A DNA stretch of 64,000 bases from Silene latifolia (taxonomy: Eukaryota > Streptophyta > Magnoliopsida > Caryophyllales > Caryophyllaceae): NCBI RefSeq assembly GCF_048544455.1, contig NC_133536.1, positions 25,236,152 to 25,300,151 on the forward strand, written 5' to 3'. The position numbers and the translations under genes were made by a program. This document shows positions 22,751 to 33,330 of the stretch, piece by piece. How positions within the stretch are numbered: the first letter of the stretch is position 1; each line of letters starts with the position of its first letter. The notes beneath the pieces are model-generated. The model was not told the DNA's origin and searched no databases. It saw nothing but the letters and a program-made list of their open reading frames with translations.

Positions 22751-23105
22751 GTTATAGCTAAAGCTAGTATAACATTGATGATGATTCTAGTGTTGTAGCT
22801 AAAGTTAATACAACTTTGGGTAGTTACTTTAGTTACGGCTGGATCCACTATAACATTGGAGTACGAGATAAGGTTATAGCTGGAACTAACGTATCCTGAG
22901 ATTTATGGCTCACGGTTATGGTTGGAACTAGTATAACATCGAGTTTCGTGCCAAGGTTATAGTTCAGGTAAGTATAACTTCAAGTTATATGTGTTGAAGT
23001 TATAGTAGAGGTTACTATAACCTCGCATCCAGAGTTCATGTTATGGTTAGGGTTACTATAACATTGCATGGTTAATGTTAAAGTTATAGCTGGAGTTACT
23101 ATAAC
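22751..23105 (+). repeat. Hairpin array A (GTTATA...TATAAC units)
   Basis: About nine short inverted repeats built on GTTATAG and its complement follow each other every 35-45 bp. Clear members: 22751-22773 (GTTATA/TATAAC), 22792-22814 (GTTGTA/TACAAC, a paired change), 22999-23021 (GTTATAGTA/TACTATAAC, loop GAGGT), 23038-23064 (ATGTTATGGT/ACTATAACAT) and 23083-23105 (GTTATAG/CTATAAC). The loops often contain GCTGGA or GTTAGGG-like sequence. Confidence 0.75.
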
Positions 23106-23209
23106 ATTGGTTGCTTATACTTGTTTCATATGTTGTATTGTGTTCAACGTGTTATGTCCTTACATGTGTTTGCATGTATCTTTGGTTACTCTTGTTCATA
23201 TGATAAGTA

Positions 23210-23623
23210 GGATGGTCAGTTATACTATCCTATGAGTTGAGTCGTGATGTTGTTCACGCATGTTAGTACAGTCAGTTATACTGTGCATCTGTTTGTTGGC
23301 TAGTGGTATAGATGACGTGCGGTATCAGTTATATACCAAACGGAATGAACTAACGCCACCCATTATGGGATTTATTTGGTCTATGTTCGGGGGTGGCCAG
23401 ATTCGTCAGTTATACGTTCTGGGTCCCCAGTGTCGTTCGGTGTACAGTTATTGCATCGAGAGGTCTGGCCAGGTCTTAGGCATATAGGCAGTGGTGATAC
23501 GCTATACATAGTACCGTGGAGTATCAGTTATATACTTCACACCGACGGGGAGTCAGTTATACGATCCGTCAGTCAGAGTATCAGTTATATGCTTTGACAG
23601 GTTAGAGTGTCAGTTATACGCTC
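23210..23623 (+). repeat. Hairpin array B (constant loop CAGTTAT, variable stems)
   Basis: Nine hairpins, each with the 7-nt loop CAGTTAT: 23210-23230, 23266-23286, 23331-23347, 23397-23422, 23438-23458, 23516-23540, 23544-23570, 23572-23598 and 23605-23623. Stems of 5-10 bp differ from one unit to the next yet pair with themselves, e.g. GGATGGT/ACTATCC, GTACAGT/ACTGTGC and GTCAGAGTAT/ATGCTTTGAC. About nine pairs are G-U in the sense strand and none is A-C. Confidence 0.85.
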
Positions 23624-24261
23624 GAGCCGGTGTTCGTTTTATACCCTATGCGTATTGTGTGGAAGTATTGGATACATACTCTAATTGGTATGACGTGTGG
23701 TGTTCACCCTATTCGCTACGCTTTGTTGCTAGCTTTATGCCTTATGTTGCTATTGTTGATGGGTAACGTTTGTGTCTCGTAATATGGGTTTTCATTGGAG
23801 ATGTTATCTTGAAAGGATTGTCTAAATATGTTTTCGTTTAATGATAAGTTTACAGTGGGTTTTCATGAGTATAGATGGTCTCACATGTTTACTAGTTCTG
23901 CATTTCATTTGTTAATGATTCTTGATTATATTCAATTGTTGTAAACATGACTGGGAGAGCATCTAGTTACTCCCGACTGATTGTCGACCCCCATTCTCGG
24001 GTTGTTCGGATGATTGCTTTGTTTTTTTGGATGATATCTTCTTTGGGAAGTACTTGTGCGGCGAGATGAATAATAAATTAGGACTTTGCTTTATGTTTTA
24101 AGAACCTTTGAATAATGTATTAGTTTGTTTTGGATTTTAGTAGCGAACCGGATTGGTCAGGTGTTTCCGCCACCTTAACCCTTTTATCAGTATCGTACTC
24201 TGATATTTACTTTATATAAGTTTTTCCTTTGTTTTATAATCCGGGTTGTTACAATTTGATT

Positions 24262-26371
24262 TTTTTTTTTGATAGAAGGTGAATAACTTACATTATTGTA
24301 ACCAATACAAAATAAGTTACTCGACTAGGTAGCACCAGACCCTTGACAGTTATATCTAGCATTACAAAGCCATACATCGAGATTACATAACTATTATATA
24401 AAAGGAAAGCTGCTACATTAAGATAAGCAAGATTAACGATGGTAGAAAGGCAGAAGATGGCAGCTTGGTGACGAGCGTTGATATCATCTTCATTAACACA
24501 GAAGACCTCCAAATACCGTCGATACATACAAACGCCGGAGTGACAATAACAAGGTGTAGTTACGCTCTTGCGAAAAGAACGTAGAAAGAAAGGGTGAAAG
24601 GCAAGACGAAGTCTGCCCTCGGCGGAGATAAATTTCCTACACCTTAGAGATCGCACCCATTGGTTATAGGACAAACGGATCAAGAAATCCAATATGCAAT
24701 GTTTAACACGAACCCCCGGAGACACAAGCACCTCAACACCAACACCGTTCAAGAAACTTGCCTTACCACTAGAGAGATGACTAAGACTCCTATAGGAGGA
24801 GATTATTAGGAGATAAAAACAAGACAGGAAATTAAAAAGAAACACCATTCAAAAGTCGAGAAGACCACTACCTCCGACCCCAACCAACACCACCGCCGAA
24901 AACCTAAAACCACCCTACCTAACACCCCTCAAAACAGAAAGCAGAGGACCCCAGGCCAGCAAACAAAACCCTACTCCAACCAAGACACAGTCAGACCCGA
25001 CAACCCATCCCCGAAAGACACGGAAGACATGCAACCATGGGCGGATTTATAGGGGGTGATGGGGGTGAACCCTCACCCCCATTAATTTGAGAAATGACAG
25101 ATATATATTTGTTTGTGTGCTAAAATTACATTAAACCTTAGTGGCTCATTGGTTGAAACTATCATCCACCATCAAAGCAACCTGGGATCAAGGCCCTACA
25201 ACTGCATTTATTTTTCTACTTTTAATTCCGCAGCCCACTTGCATTTATTTTTCTACTTTTAATTCCGCAGCCCAATTGACCTTTTTTACTTTTAATTACG
25301 GTAATCAAATAAATTTCTGAATGAGAAACATATAATTTATTTGGCAAGGTGGTAATACTTTCTTTTTTTCTTTTTTCTTTTTTTTTCTAAAATTTTGACC
25401 TTTTCTCAATAATTTCGTTCTTGAAATTTTTTTCCTTAAATTTAAAATGATTCTTTCATTTATTATTTTGATTGTGTAAGCAATTTTTTTTATTTATGGA
25501 AAGCTTTCAAGTGAGATCTTTACAAATGTGAGTATCTTTCGTTTTTGTTCGTAAAATGATGTCCCATATGTTATTGTAATACAGTCTAATCATAAACATA
25601 TTGACATTCATATTATTTGTTAAAAGTCGGGACGGGTCTGATCGAGTAATTATATTTTGGCATTTTTTTATGTTATAAATTTTACTAAACACCCCCATTT
25701 TATAAATCCTAGATTCGCCACTGCATGCAACACCCAACCAAACACCAGACCACTGAGACTCCAAATTCCAAGCGACCCCCCCCCCCCAGGACCATCGGCA
25801 GACATGCAACACAACCACCATAATCGCAACAGATCGACATAAACAAAACCTGGAAAATGGACCGATCTGGTGGGCAAGGGGGAGGGGAAACACCAGATCG
25901 TCCCAAAACCACCACCACTAACAGAAAATCGCCACCAAGATGAGCTATGCTCATTGACCAGACACAACAACTACCGACGTTTAAGACACCGGAACATATC
26001 AGGGGTGGGGAAATGGGTTAAGGAGAGGGAAACACCCCCGAACGCATGTGACGCATTCGATGACAGGACAAGGGAACCCGAACGAACGACCTCAGAACAA
26101 CCACGCGAAACCGCCAGCCTAGCCCACCGGACAGACGGGACGAAAGAAGCGATCCGAATAAGAAAGGATCGAAGTCAGGCCAAAGGGGACCGCCGCAACG
26201 AGAAGGTGTGAACAATCACCGGAGATGGGTCAAGGAATGACCCCACCTCCGGCAATGGGTAGGGGGAGAGGGGGGAGGTGATTGGCAAGGAGAGGCGGCG
26301 GATCAATTTGGGATTTAGGGTTTTTTTCTTTTTTCTAGAGAGAGGTGGGAGGATTTTAATGATTTACCGTT
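24262..26371 (-). mobile_element. Minus-strand retroposon, LINE-like, interrupted by a hAT element
   Basis: A poly-T run at the left (a poly-A tail on the minus strand) and the 8-bp direct repeat ATTTGATT at both sides (24254-24261, 26372-26379) indicate target-primed retroposition. The minus-strand 5' end is GC-rich (starting near 26340, CCCTAAATCCCAAATTGATC), as in plant L1 leaders. The 3' end is an AT-rich unknown region with a minus-strand open frame at 24288-24848 that I do not recognise. I see no reverse transcriptase, so this may be an internally deleted L1 or another retroposon. Confidence 0.5.
25036..25723. mobile_element. hAT-type element, copy 1 (688 bp)
   Basis: The 8-bp TSD CATGCAAC is perfect (25028-25035, 25724-25731). 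The ends are CATGGGCGGATTTATAGG and, reversed, CAGTGGCGAATCTAGGATTT. The interior is AT-rich without a transposase. The same insertion is in the duplicate at 34882-35568. Confidence 0.75.
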
Positions 26372-26379
26372 ATTTGATT

Positions 26380-27280
26380 AGTGTTATATAACTATAGAAG
26401 TGATAATTGATAAATTGCACCCTTCGTCATTTCCAACCCCGACTCAACACCCTTGCCCATCCAACAACGAACCGCCACACAAAGTATTTATGATATCGGT
26501 AACTTATGATGATTATGATTAAGGCTTGAACTTGTGTTTGAAACAACTCGCTCATACCAATAAAATGTATTTCACCTTATCTTTGTAAATGTGCTAGAAC
26601 TCAAATCTCAAGCTTGATTGATGAAACCAAAACGTACCAACAAAACACTTGTATAGTTACATATCCAAGTAAAGCAAAAACTCTAAACACAAAATTTAAC
26701 ATTGTTCATTGTTTTGATTATAAAAACATGAAAATAAACTCAAATAGTGCTCTATGGAATTTCTTAACTTCTTGATTTAGACCTTCATTCTTAAGATACA
26801 TGACTAAATATAGCTCTCCTAGGCTAAAATGGAGAGCAACTAAAGTCGGATCTTAAATGGGGTAAAAATCAAGAAGCTAGATAGAAGAAAATTTCTAGAA
26901 AAAGAGCCAAGAAAAAAGTTCTATAGAAAGAGATGAAGAAGTGAAAGTAAGAAGAAAAGAAAGATATTCAAACCCATTTCTTATTTCTATGGTTTTCTAT
27001 TTATTTTAGAGGATTTTCTCTCTCTAAAATTGAGAGAGAGCGCTCTCATTGGACAAGAGGTCAAGATGAGTTGTTTTGAGTATATACTTCCAATTAGTCA
27101 ACCACCTTAAACTCGTTGGAATGGAAAGGTATTCGACACCCCTCTCTTACTATCCACCCAACAAACCACCCTTGACCCGAGCTTTCATACCATAGAGAAC
27201 TGTATTCTTACTTACCCTTATGACAAATGTAGGAATACAGATATACTTATAATCCTATATACATATGTTATTCAAACATA
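26380..27280. other. Unassigned intergenic DNA
   Basis: No gene or transposon border was recognised. It contains the inverted repeat CTCTCTCTAAAATTGAGAGAGAG near 27012-27040. It is repeated at 36229-37127. Confidence 0.5.
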
Positions 27281-27780
27281 CTCCCTCCGTTCAACTCCAC
27301 TTCGCATGTTTGCTTTTTGCACGGGTATTAAAGCGGATTAAAAAAACTATAAAAAGTACATAGGGAAAGAGAATGGTGGGGTTAAAAATGTTAAAAAAAT
27401 CAATTGATCTCCCTTGTGACGGGTTACCATTTATGGCGGATATTTTGTGAGTTAAAATGGTTACAAAATGGGTTAGTGGAAAAAGGGGACCACATGAATA
27501 GAGTTGCAGAGAGAGAAAAAGTGGGTACTTTGTGAGTTAAAATGGTATCCGTCACTCAAGAGTGACGGATATATGCCGTCACAAACAAGAATTTGTGTAA
27601 AAAAATATAAAGGTGGGGTTTTATGGTGAATTAGTGTGAAGTATGGATGATATTTTTTTGTAAATATGGAGTGTGAATAAGGATAGAATGGTCATTTTCT
27701 TGGCCTAAAAAAAAAACATGTAAAGTGGAGTTGAATGGACGAAAAATGAATACATGTAAAGTGGAGTTGAATGGAGGGAG
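27281..27780. mobile_element. Stowaway MITE with nested Mutator-type MITE
   Basis: CTCCCTCCGTTCAACTCCAC at the left and its complement at the right are flanked by TA. The right end is locally duplicated (AAGTGGAGTTGAATGGA twice, about 27722-27778). The family-1 MITE at 27401-27597 sits inside it. Confidence 0.8.
27401..27597 (-). mobile_element. Mutator-type MITE, family 1, copy 2 (197 bp)
   Basis: TSD TAAAAAAAT on both sides (27392-27400, 27598-27606), inverted relative to the copy at 846 and of the same length. A further copy, 37248-37446, belongs to the segmental duplicate. Confidence 0.8.
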
Positions 27781-27831
27781 TACTTGTTAACTTATCGAGA
27801 GTACATGTCACACTAAACTATTACATAGTTC

Positions 27832-28020
27832 AATAGGTCTTGGTATAGACGGGTGGGGCGAACAGACGGGTAAAGACCTCTAATAAAATGGATAGGGGGG
27901 ACAAGGTGGGGCACCCCCCATGTACTCCCCACTTTATGACAAACGAGTATTTTGTGAGGGGAAATGCTATCCGTCTATATGTATAGACGGATAATGTCCG
28001 TCTATAATGAAAATTTGTGT
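27832..28020 (-). mobile_element. Mutator-type MITE, family 2, copy 2 (189 bp)
   Basis: Flanked by ACATAGTTC (27823-27831) and ACATAGTTA (28021-28029), a 9-bp TSD with one mismatch. It is inverted relative to the copy at 19346. A further copy, 37681-37869, belongs to the segmental duplicate. Confidence 0.75.
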
Positions 28021-28267
28021 ACATAGTTAATCATTTCACCAACTAACATATAATTCAAGACACTCACTAAGGGATGAACAAACACATGCTTTGAGACAAA
28101 CATACACATGAGTAGATGACAAGAATAAGACTAGTGCTAATAATTAGTCACTATACTCAAGTGTCATTGTGTCAACCTCTTAAGTGGAGACACTTACCAA
28201 ACCCACATTAACATTTCTTCTATACACTTACGGACTTACCTCCCCCTTCTTTCTTTCTTTCTTTCTA

Positions 28268-31200
28268 TGTTATGAAATATTATTATGTAATATTATATGG
28301 ATGTCCATATGTTAGGATATTCTAGAGATATTATATTATGGAAACTCTACCCTATTGTGTGTGTATATATAAACTCCCTCATAATGCAATAATACATAGT
28401 TTTTCTCTCTCTTCTATTCTCTCTCCCTTCTCTCTATAACTATCAATCCCTTTGTTTCACAACACGTTATCAATACGATAGACTCCCACCACTTCTCATA
28501 TCTCTTTGAATGTCGTATAAATTACACCTGATTTTCTAATCTCATTTACGTAGCAAATTAAAAGAGTATAACAGCAAGGAAGCACTTGGTTTTGACATGC
28601 GTGGACTTGGTGACCAAGTGATGTTTATAAGAGTTGTCCACCAAACATGTTAAAATATTAATTTATCTCATTCAGGTATGTTTTCTATACATTGCTTACG
28701 GTTGTTCACTTTTATATTATATATACTCCGGTACACAAAACAAGTAATTATAGTATACGACAATTAATAAGCTGAAGAATACTCGGTTAATGTTGACATA
28801 GTAATTCCCATATCTATGCAAATTTATATATTAGCCCGTAAAATTTATATATTTGGATCTGAAGTTTTATATTTGCAGTCAACAATTCTTGAGAAGGGAC
28901 ATATCATATAATTTTGGACCTGAAGTTCCAAAAAGATTTATTTTACAAAGATGAGAGATATGTCCATATTATGACTTTGGCCTGAAGTTCAAAGTTTTAA
29001 AGGTGTGTAATATTTTAACACCGTCTCATCAGTACAATATATTCATATTGTATAAGTGTAAGTGGACAAAAGTCCACGTCTATGAGTATATGAACCGGTG
29101 TTCAATTTAAAGCGGTCTTTATGAAAGGCAAATTTATTTGCGAATTGATTCTTGTTCACCTGAAGTTGAACAGTATAATGAGATATGAAATTTAATCCAT
29201 TCTTTGAAGTGAATGTGACATCTCATAAAGACTCTTTCTATAGCAGAGATCGAGAATATGGCGTTATGATAAGCCTAATATTGCGGCCTTAATTTAGCCT
29301 AATAATGTGGCATTTGATGAGCCAAGTAAAGAGGCCTTAATTGAGCTTTAATGATGAGGCCTCATTGAGCCAAATTCGTTCATCTTGGAAAGAACATATC
29401 TCATGAAAAAGTAATGTGAGACTCTCATATACACTGAAAAATCAATATGAGAATGAAAGAATATTATATACGGGTTAAAATTTTAACAGATATGGTAATA
29501 ATTATATGAGACATGGATGCTACTTTATCTAATTACTTTTGTCGTTTTCGTTTATGCGTGTATTTGCCAATGCCTTAATACACAACTTGTAATAAAATTT
29601 CATAATGGTATAGTTATAGCACAATTGCTCATAAAAGTATGTGATCATGGCAATATTTACTTTAATTGGCATTTTCATTCGAGTTTGATGGAATTTTAAT
29701 GCTAGGTTATTAGGTCACAATTTTTCTATTGAATGAACAAAAGGATGTTATTATTACCAACAATCTGGGTTTTTACTATAAAGAATAATTAACGGTCACG
29801 ATTTCTCATCTCTTTGATTTTGTTTATTAATTCCGTTAAGTTGCTCTACTTATCTTTATTAATGATAATGTGGATACTAGCATGTTAAGCCATTTTTGCA
29901 AGTACATGGTAAGATATGCATAGTAACTAGTCTAACTTATTTCATATTCAGTTATTAAGTATTTATTCAATTATTTGATAATAGTATTTAAGTAGTAAGT
30001 TGTAATCTGTATTTGTTTGATAGAGAACGTTAATCTTAACCATGATCAGACATTAATAATGTGATCCGTAATATAATTTATTATGTTATTAGTGAATACA
30101 TAGTCCAATGAAATAGTTATCTAATTGATAAGTATGACTTAATGCAACTTATTTTGAGACATAGATACTACATGTTTTGATAACAAAATGTTTACATTGC
30201 CATATTGTATCATTTAAATTTAATATGGGACATTGAGTTTGACACTCCTAATCACGTGAACATCTTTAGTATTTAACTAGGTTTAGTGATTTTTATATGA
30301 TAATAATAATTTTCATGTTCACTGAAATAATATTGATGAGTCTTGCCTACATGTATGAGACACTTGTTGTGTCCTATGTCACATCATTATGAAAGATTGT
30401 CCTGGATTGTGGGCAACTAAGAAAGTGGACATGAAATGATTCAAATGTGACAATAAAGGCCATCCGGGTTCTTATTATACCCGTTTTGATAAACCTAAAG
30501 TTTATCCTAAAGAAAATATAAGTGCTGAAACTCTCTCGTGTAAATTTATTAAAGGCAAGACATTACACGAAGACTGAGTATATTTAATATTGGAGATCAC
30601 AATTTGATTATTATATGGAATCGTTAGTCTCCAAATTGGGCATTGTGATTCAGCACATTGAAAAACCAACTGCATAAGACAATTAAGGTGGATATAATGA
30701 TTTATTGCCCATTAAATCTATCTGGTATAGATAGTTTTTACCACCTTAGGGGGAGAATATATGATAAGGAAAAGCTGGTAAAAACAAACAAGTATATTAT
30801 CCCCAACTGAACCTGAAGTTCAGTGGTTTGTTTTCAATATGAAATACATCAAGTAGAGGTTCATGGAATTAGAAATGACGGTATTCATTTGGTTATGAAG
30901 ATGTATTATGATACCACTTTTATCACCTTATCAAAATGTGATATGTTACATTAAAATCTATGATTTAACTATAGACAGTTTAGCCCTATATGTGGTATAG
31001 CGAGCTATACATTAGTCATAGAAAAATATGTAATGAAAAATTACATTCTTGCCAAATTGAACAATAAAGCACACGTGAAATATAGTGTGAGAGTCATATC
31101 GGTTCACATATTTCTAGTAATAAGAAAATGGCAAGTTTGGCAGTTGGTACTCCTATGGAGTAAATAAAATTGGATGTCCCAGAAGTGGCATAGATATCTG

Positions 31201-32858
31201 AATGATACTAGATGGCCTATATAGAAAAGGAATGGTACCAAATATATTCAGATATCATTGATCAGTACTGACAATATCACGAGATATTGAAATTATATCG
31301 ATATGTTTAAGGAACCGATATGCATTTGCGCGCGGAATATAATGGACTAGATAATGGGGATCTTATAAGTAAGTCCAGTTTTGATTGTCGACATATAATT
31401 TATGATTATAAATGAGCTCATGGACTAAATGTCCAACTATTGACTTGAAGTCAATTGAAATTATGAATATTGGAAAATGAAACTGTACAGTTTGCATTAT
31501 CGAGTCATCATCATGTGTATTTAGAGATTAAGTTCATTTGCATATTAATTAGTTTTATTTTATATAAGTTATTGCATTGTTTTAGAATGTTGTTTAGAAT
31601 TAGTTACATATCATATGCATGCACATGATTAATTATATTGTTATATTTTGATAAATATTTTAAAAGGAGAAATGTTATCTTACGAGATACTCCAACGAGG
31701 ATAACTCCCTATAGGAGCCTCTTGAGTTTTGGGAACTCATGATTATATATGAACCTCTACGATACGAATGAAAAGTTATCGTGATTATTTCCAAAATGGA
31801 ATATTTAAATTCATGTAGAGTTTACTTGAAGAAATTATTATTGTCTCAACCTGAAGTTTGAGCATATGAGAATAATGATTTAAATGAGTTTCATGCTAAA
31901 CATGTGAAATTATTTTATGGTCCAGAAATACCATAAGGATTGGAAAATAATAGTCAAAGTCTACAATGAGAATGTTAATTCATACATATGTGGTTTAACA
32001 AAGATAAGTGCTCAAAAGTATTGGATGATTTATTTAATAATTATCGGATTGATTCTCCTTATGATAAGGAATGATGGCTACACTCTTTTTTCCTTCGTCT
32101 AGGTTTTTTTGTCCCAATGGGTTTTTCCTAGCAAGATTTTTAATGAGGTAGCACAATAAGCGCATTGATACGCTATGATTATTAAGACGAGTTATTCTTG
32201 ACATATAATATTATGTATCTATCGAGAAATTCTCTATCACTATTGTGGAAGTATTATTTGAAATAAAGATCCAAGAGTCATCACAAATGACTAGACCCAG
32301 ATTGTGAGTTCTAATGAAATATGAAGATAGAAATTATCAAGAATTTGAAGATATCAAGTTTATCAACTACAGTGGATTTTATTCAACTATCGAGACGAGA
32401 AGTTACGTTAAAGTATGGTTCATTTCAAGATACATCAAGTTATGTAATCATCAGGGGGAGTAACACGCGTTGTACTCTTTTTCCTTATCCATGGTTTTGT
32501 CCCACTGGGTTTTCCATGAAAAGGTTTTAACGAGGCAACTATTATTATGCGTGTTTGAAGATTAGTGTACTCTTTTCCTTCGCCAGTGTTTTTCCCAAAG
32601 GGTTTTTCTAGTGAGGTTTTTAACGAGGCATCTTCTTCAGTAATGGACATCCAAAGGGGAGTGTTATGAAATATTATTATGTAATATTATATGGATGTCC
32701 ATATGTTAGGATATTCTAGAGATATTATATTATGGAAACTCTACCCTATTGTGTTTGTATATATAAACCCCCTCATAATGCAATAATACATAGTTTTTCT
32801 CTCTCTTCTATTCTCTCTCCCTTCTCTCTATAACTATCAATCCCTTTGTTTCACAACA
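28268..32858 (+). mobile_element. Second Ty1/copia LTR element, young, coding part broken
   Basis: LTRs of 197 bp (28268-28464, 32662-32858) differ by eye at only about two positions. They begin TGTTATGAAATATT and end CACAACA, and are clearly related to the LTRs of the first Copia (shared TATATGGATGTCCATAT). A primer site (CGTTATCA) follows the 5' LTR and AAAGGGGAG precedes the 3' LTR. Only faint gag and pol remnants are recognisable, e.g. a decayed zinc knuckle near 30440, and it is broken throughout. The left flank is TTCTA; the right flank is not genomic target but more Copia interior. Confidence 0.85.
32080..32645 (+). repeat. Copia 3' untranslated repeats (three units)
   Basis: Three units of CTCTTTTTCC...GTTTTTGTCCCAATGGGTTTTTCC...TTTTAA(T/C)GAGG lie at about 32082-32150, 32470-32540 and 32568-32632. 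They match the two units of the first Copia. Confidence 0.6.
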
Positions 32859-33330
32859 CGTTATCAGTACGATAGACTCCCACCACTTCTCATATCTCTT
32901 TGAATGTCGTATAAATTACACCTGATTTTCTAATCTCATTTACGTAGCAAATTAAAAGAGTATAACAGCAAGGAAGCACTTGGTTTTGACATGCGTGGAC
33001 TTGGTGACCAAGTGATGTTTATAAGAGTTGTCCACCAAACATGTTAAAATATTAATTTATCTCATTCAGGTATGTTTTCTATACATTGCTTACGGTTGTT
33101 CACTTTTATATTATATATACTCCGGTACACAAAACAAGTAATTATAGTATACGACAATTAATAAGCTGAAGAATACTCGGTTAATGTTGACATAGTAATT
33201 CCCATATCTATGCAAATTTATATATTAGCCCGTAAAATTTATATATTTGGATCTGAAGTTTTATATTTGCAGTCAACAATTCTTGAGAAGGGACATATCA
33301 TATAATTTTGGACCTGAAGTTCCAAAAAGA
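32859..33330 (+). repeat. Repeat of the Copia 5' interior (472 bp)
   Basis: Nearly identical to 28465-28936. It continues directly from the 3' LTR at 32858 and stops abruptly at 33330, where Tekay LTR sequence begins. The junction has about one base of shared sequence. Confidence 0.9.

Larger units (their letters stand above)
19660..24253 (+). mobile_element. Ty3/gypsy (Tekay/Del chromovirus) element, 3' part only
   Basis: Only the 3' portion of the element is present: the end of pol and one LTR. Parts visible are the reverse-transcriptase/RNase H region (about 19680-20664, with [29 protein letters not shown] and [13 protein letters not shown]), integrase (20674-21843, with a zinc-finger end CLVCQKVK and the core [10 protein letters not shown]...HAATDGQTE) and a chromodomain-like tail ending KHPHLFE. 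A purine tract AGGGGG precedes the LTR. Coding sequence is broken in at least one place and the left part is missing. It cannot be dated because it has one LTR. Confidence 0.88.
21897..24253 (+). repeat. 3' LTR of the Tekay element (2357 bp)
   Basis: It starts TGTAACACCCC and ends GGGTTGTTACA. A TATA-like box, TATAAATA, is at 22106-22113, so transcripts should start near 22140 and include most of the LTR. From 22751 to 23623 it holds two hairpin arrays. Its 3' third recurs at 33331-34103 as part of a segmental duplication. Confidence 0.85.

Noticed and set aside
23210-23623. Hairpin array as tRNA or miRNA precursors
   Set aside because: Stems are only 5-10 bp with a 7-nt loop, too short for miRNA precursors and without a cloverleaf or A/B boxes.
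25507-26215. Several overlapping open frames on both strands in GC-rich sequence
   Set aside because: They lie in the retroposon leader and the hAT element, overlap each other on both strands, and show no motif. GC-rich sequence gives long chance frames.
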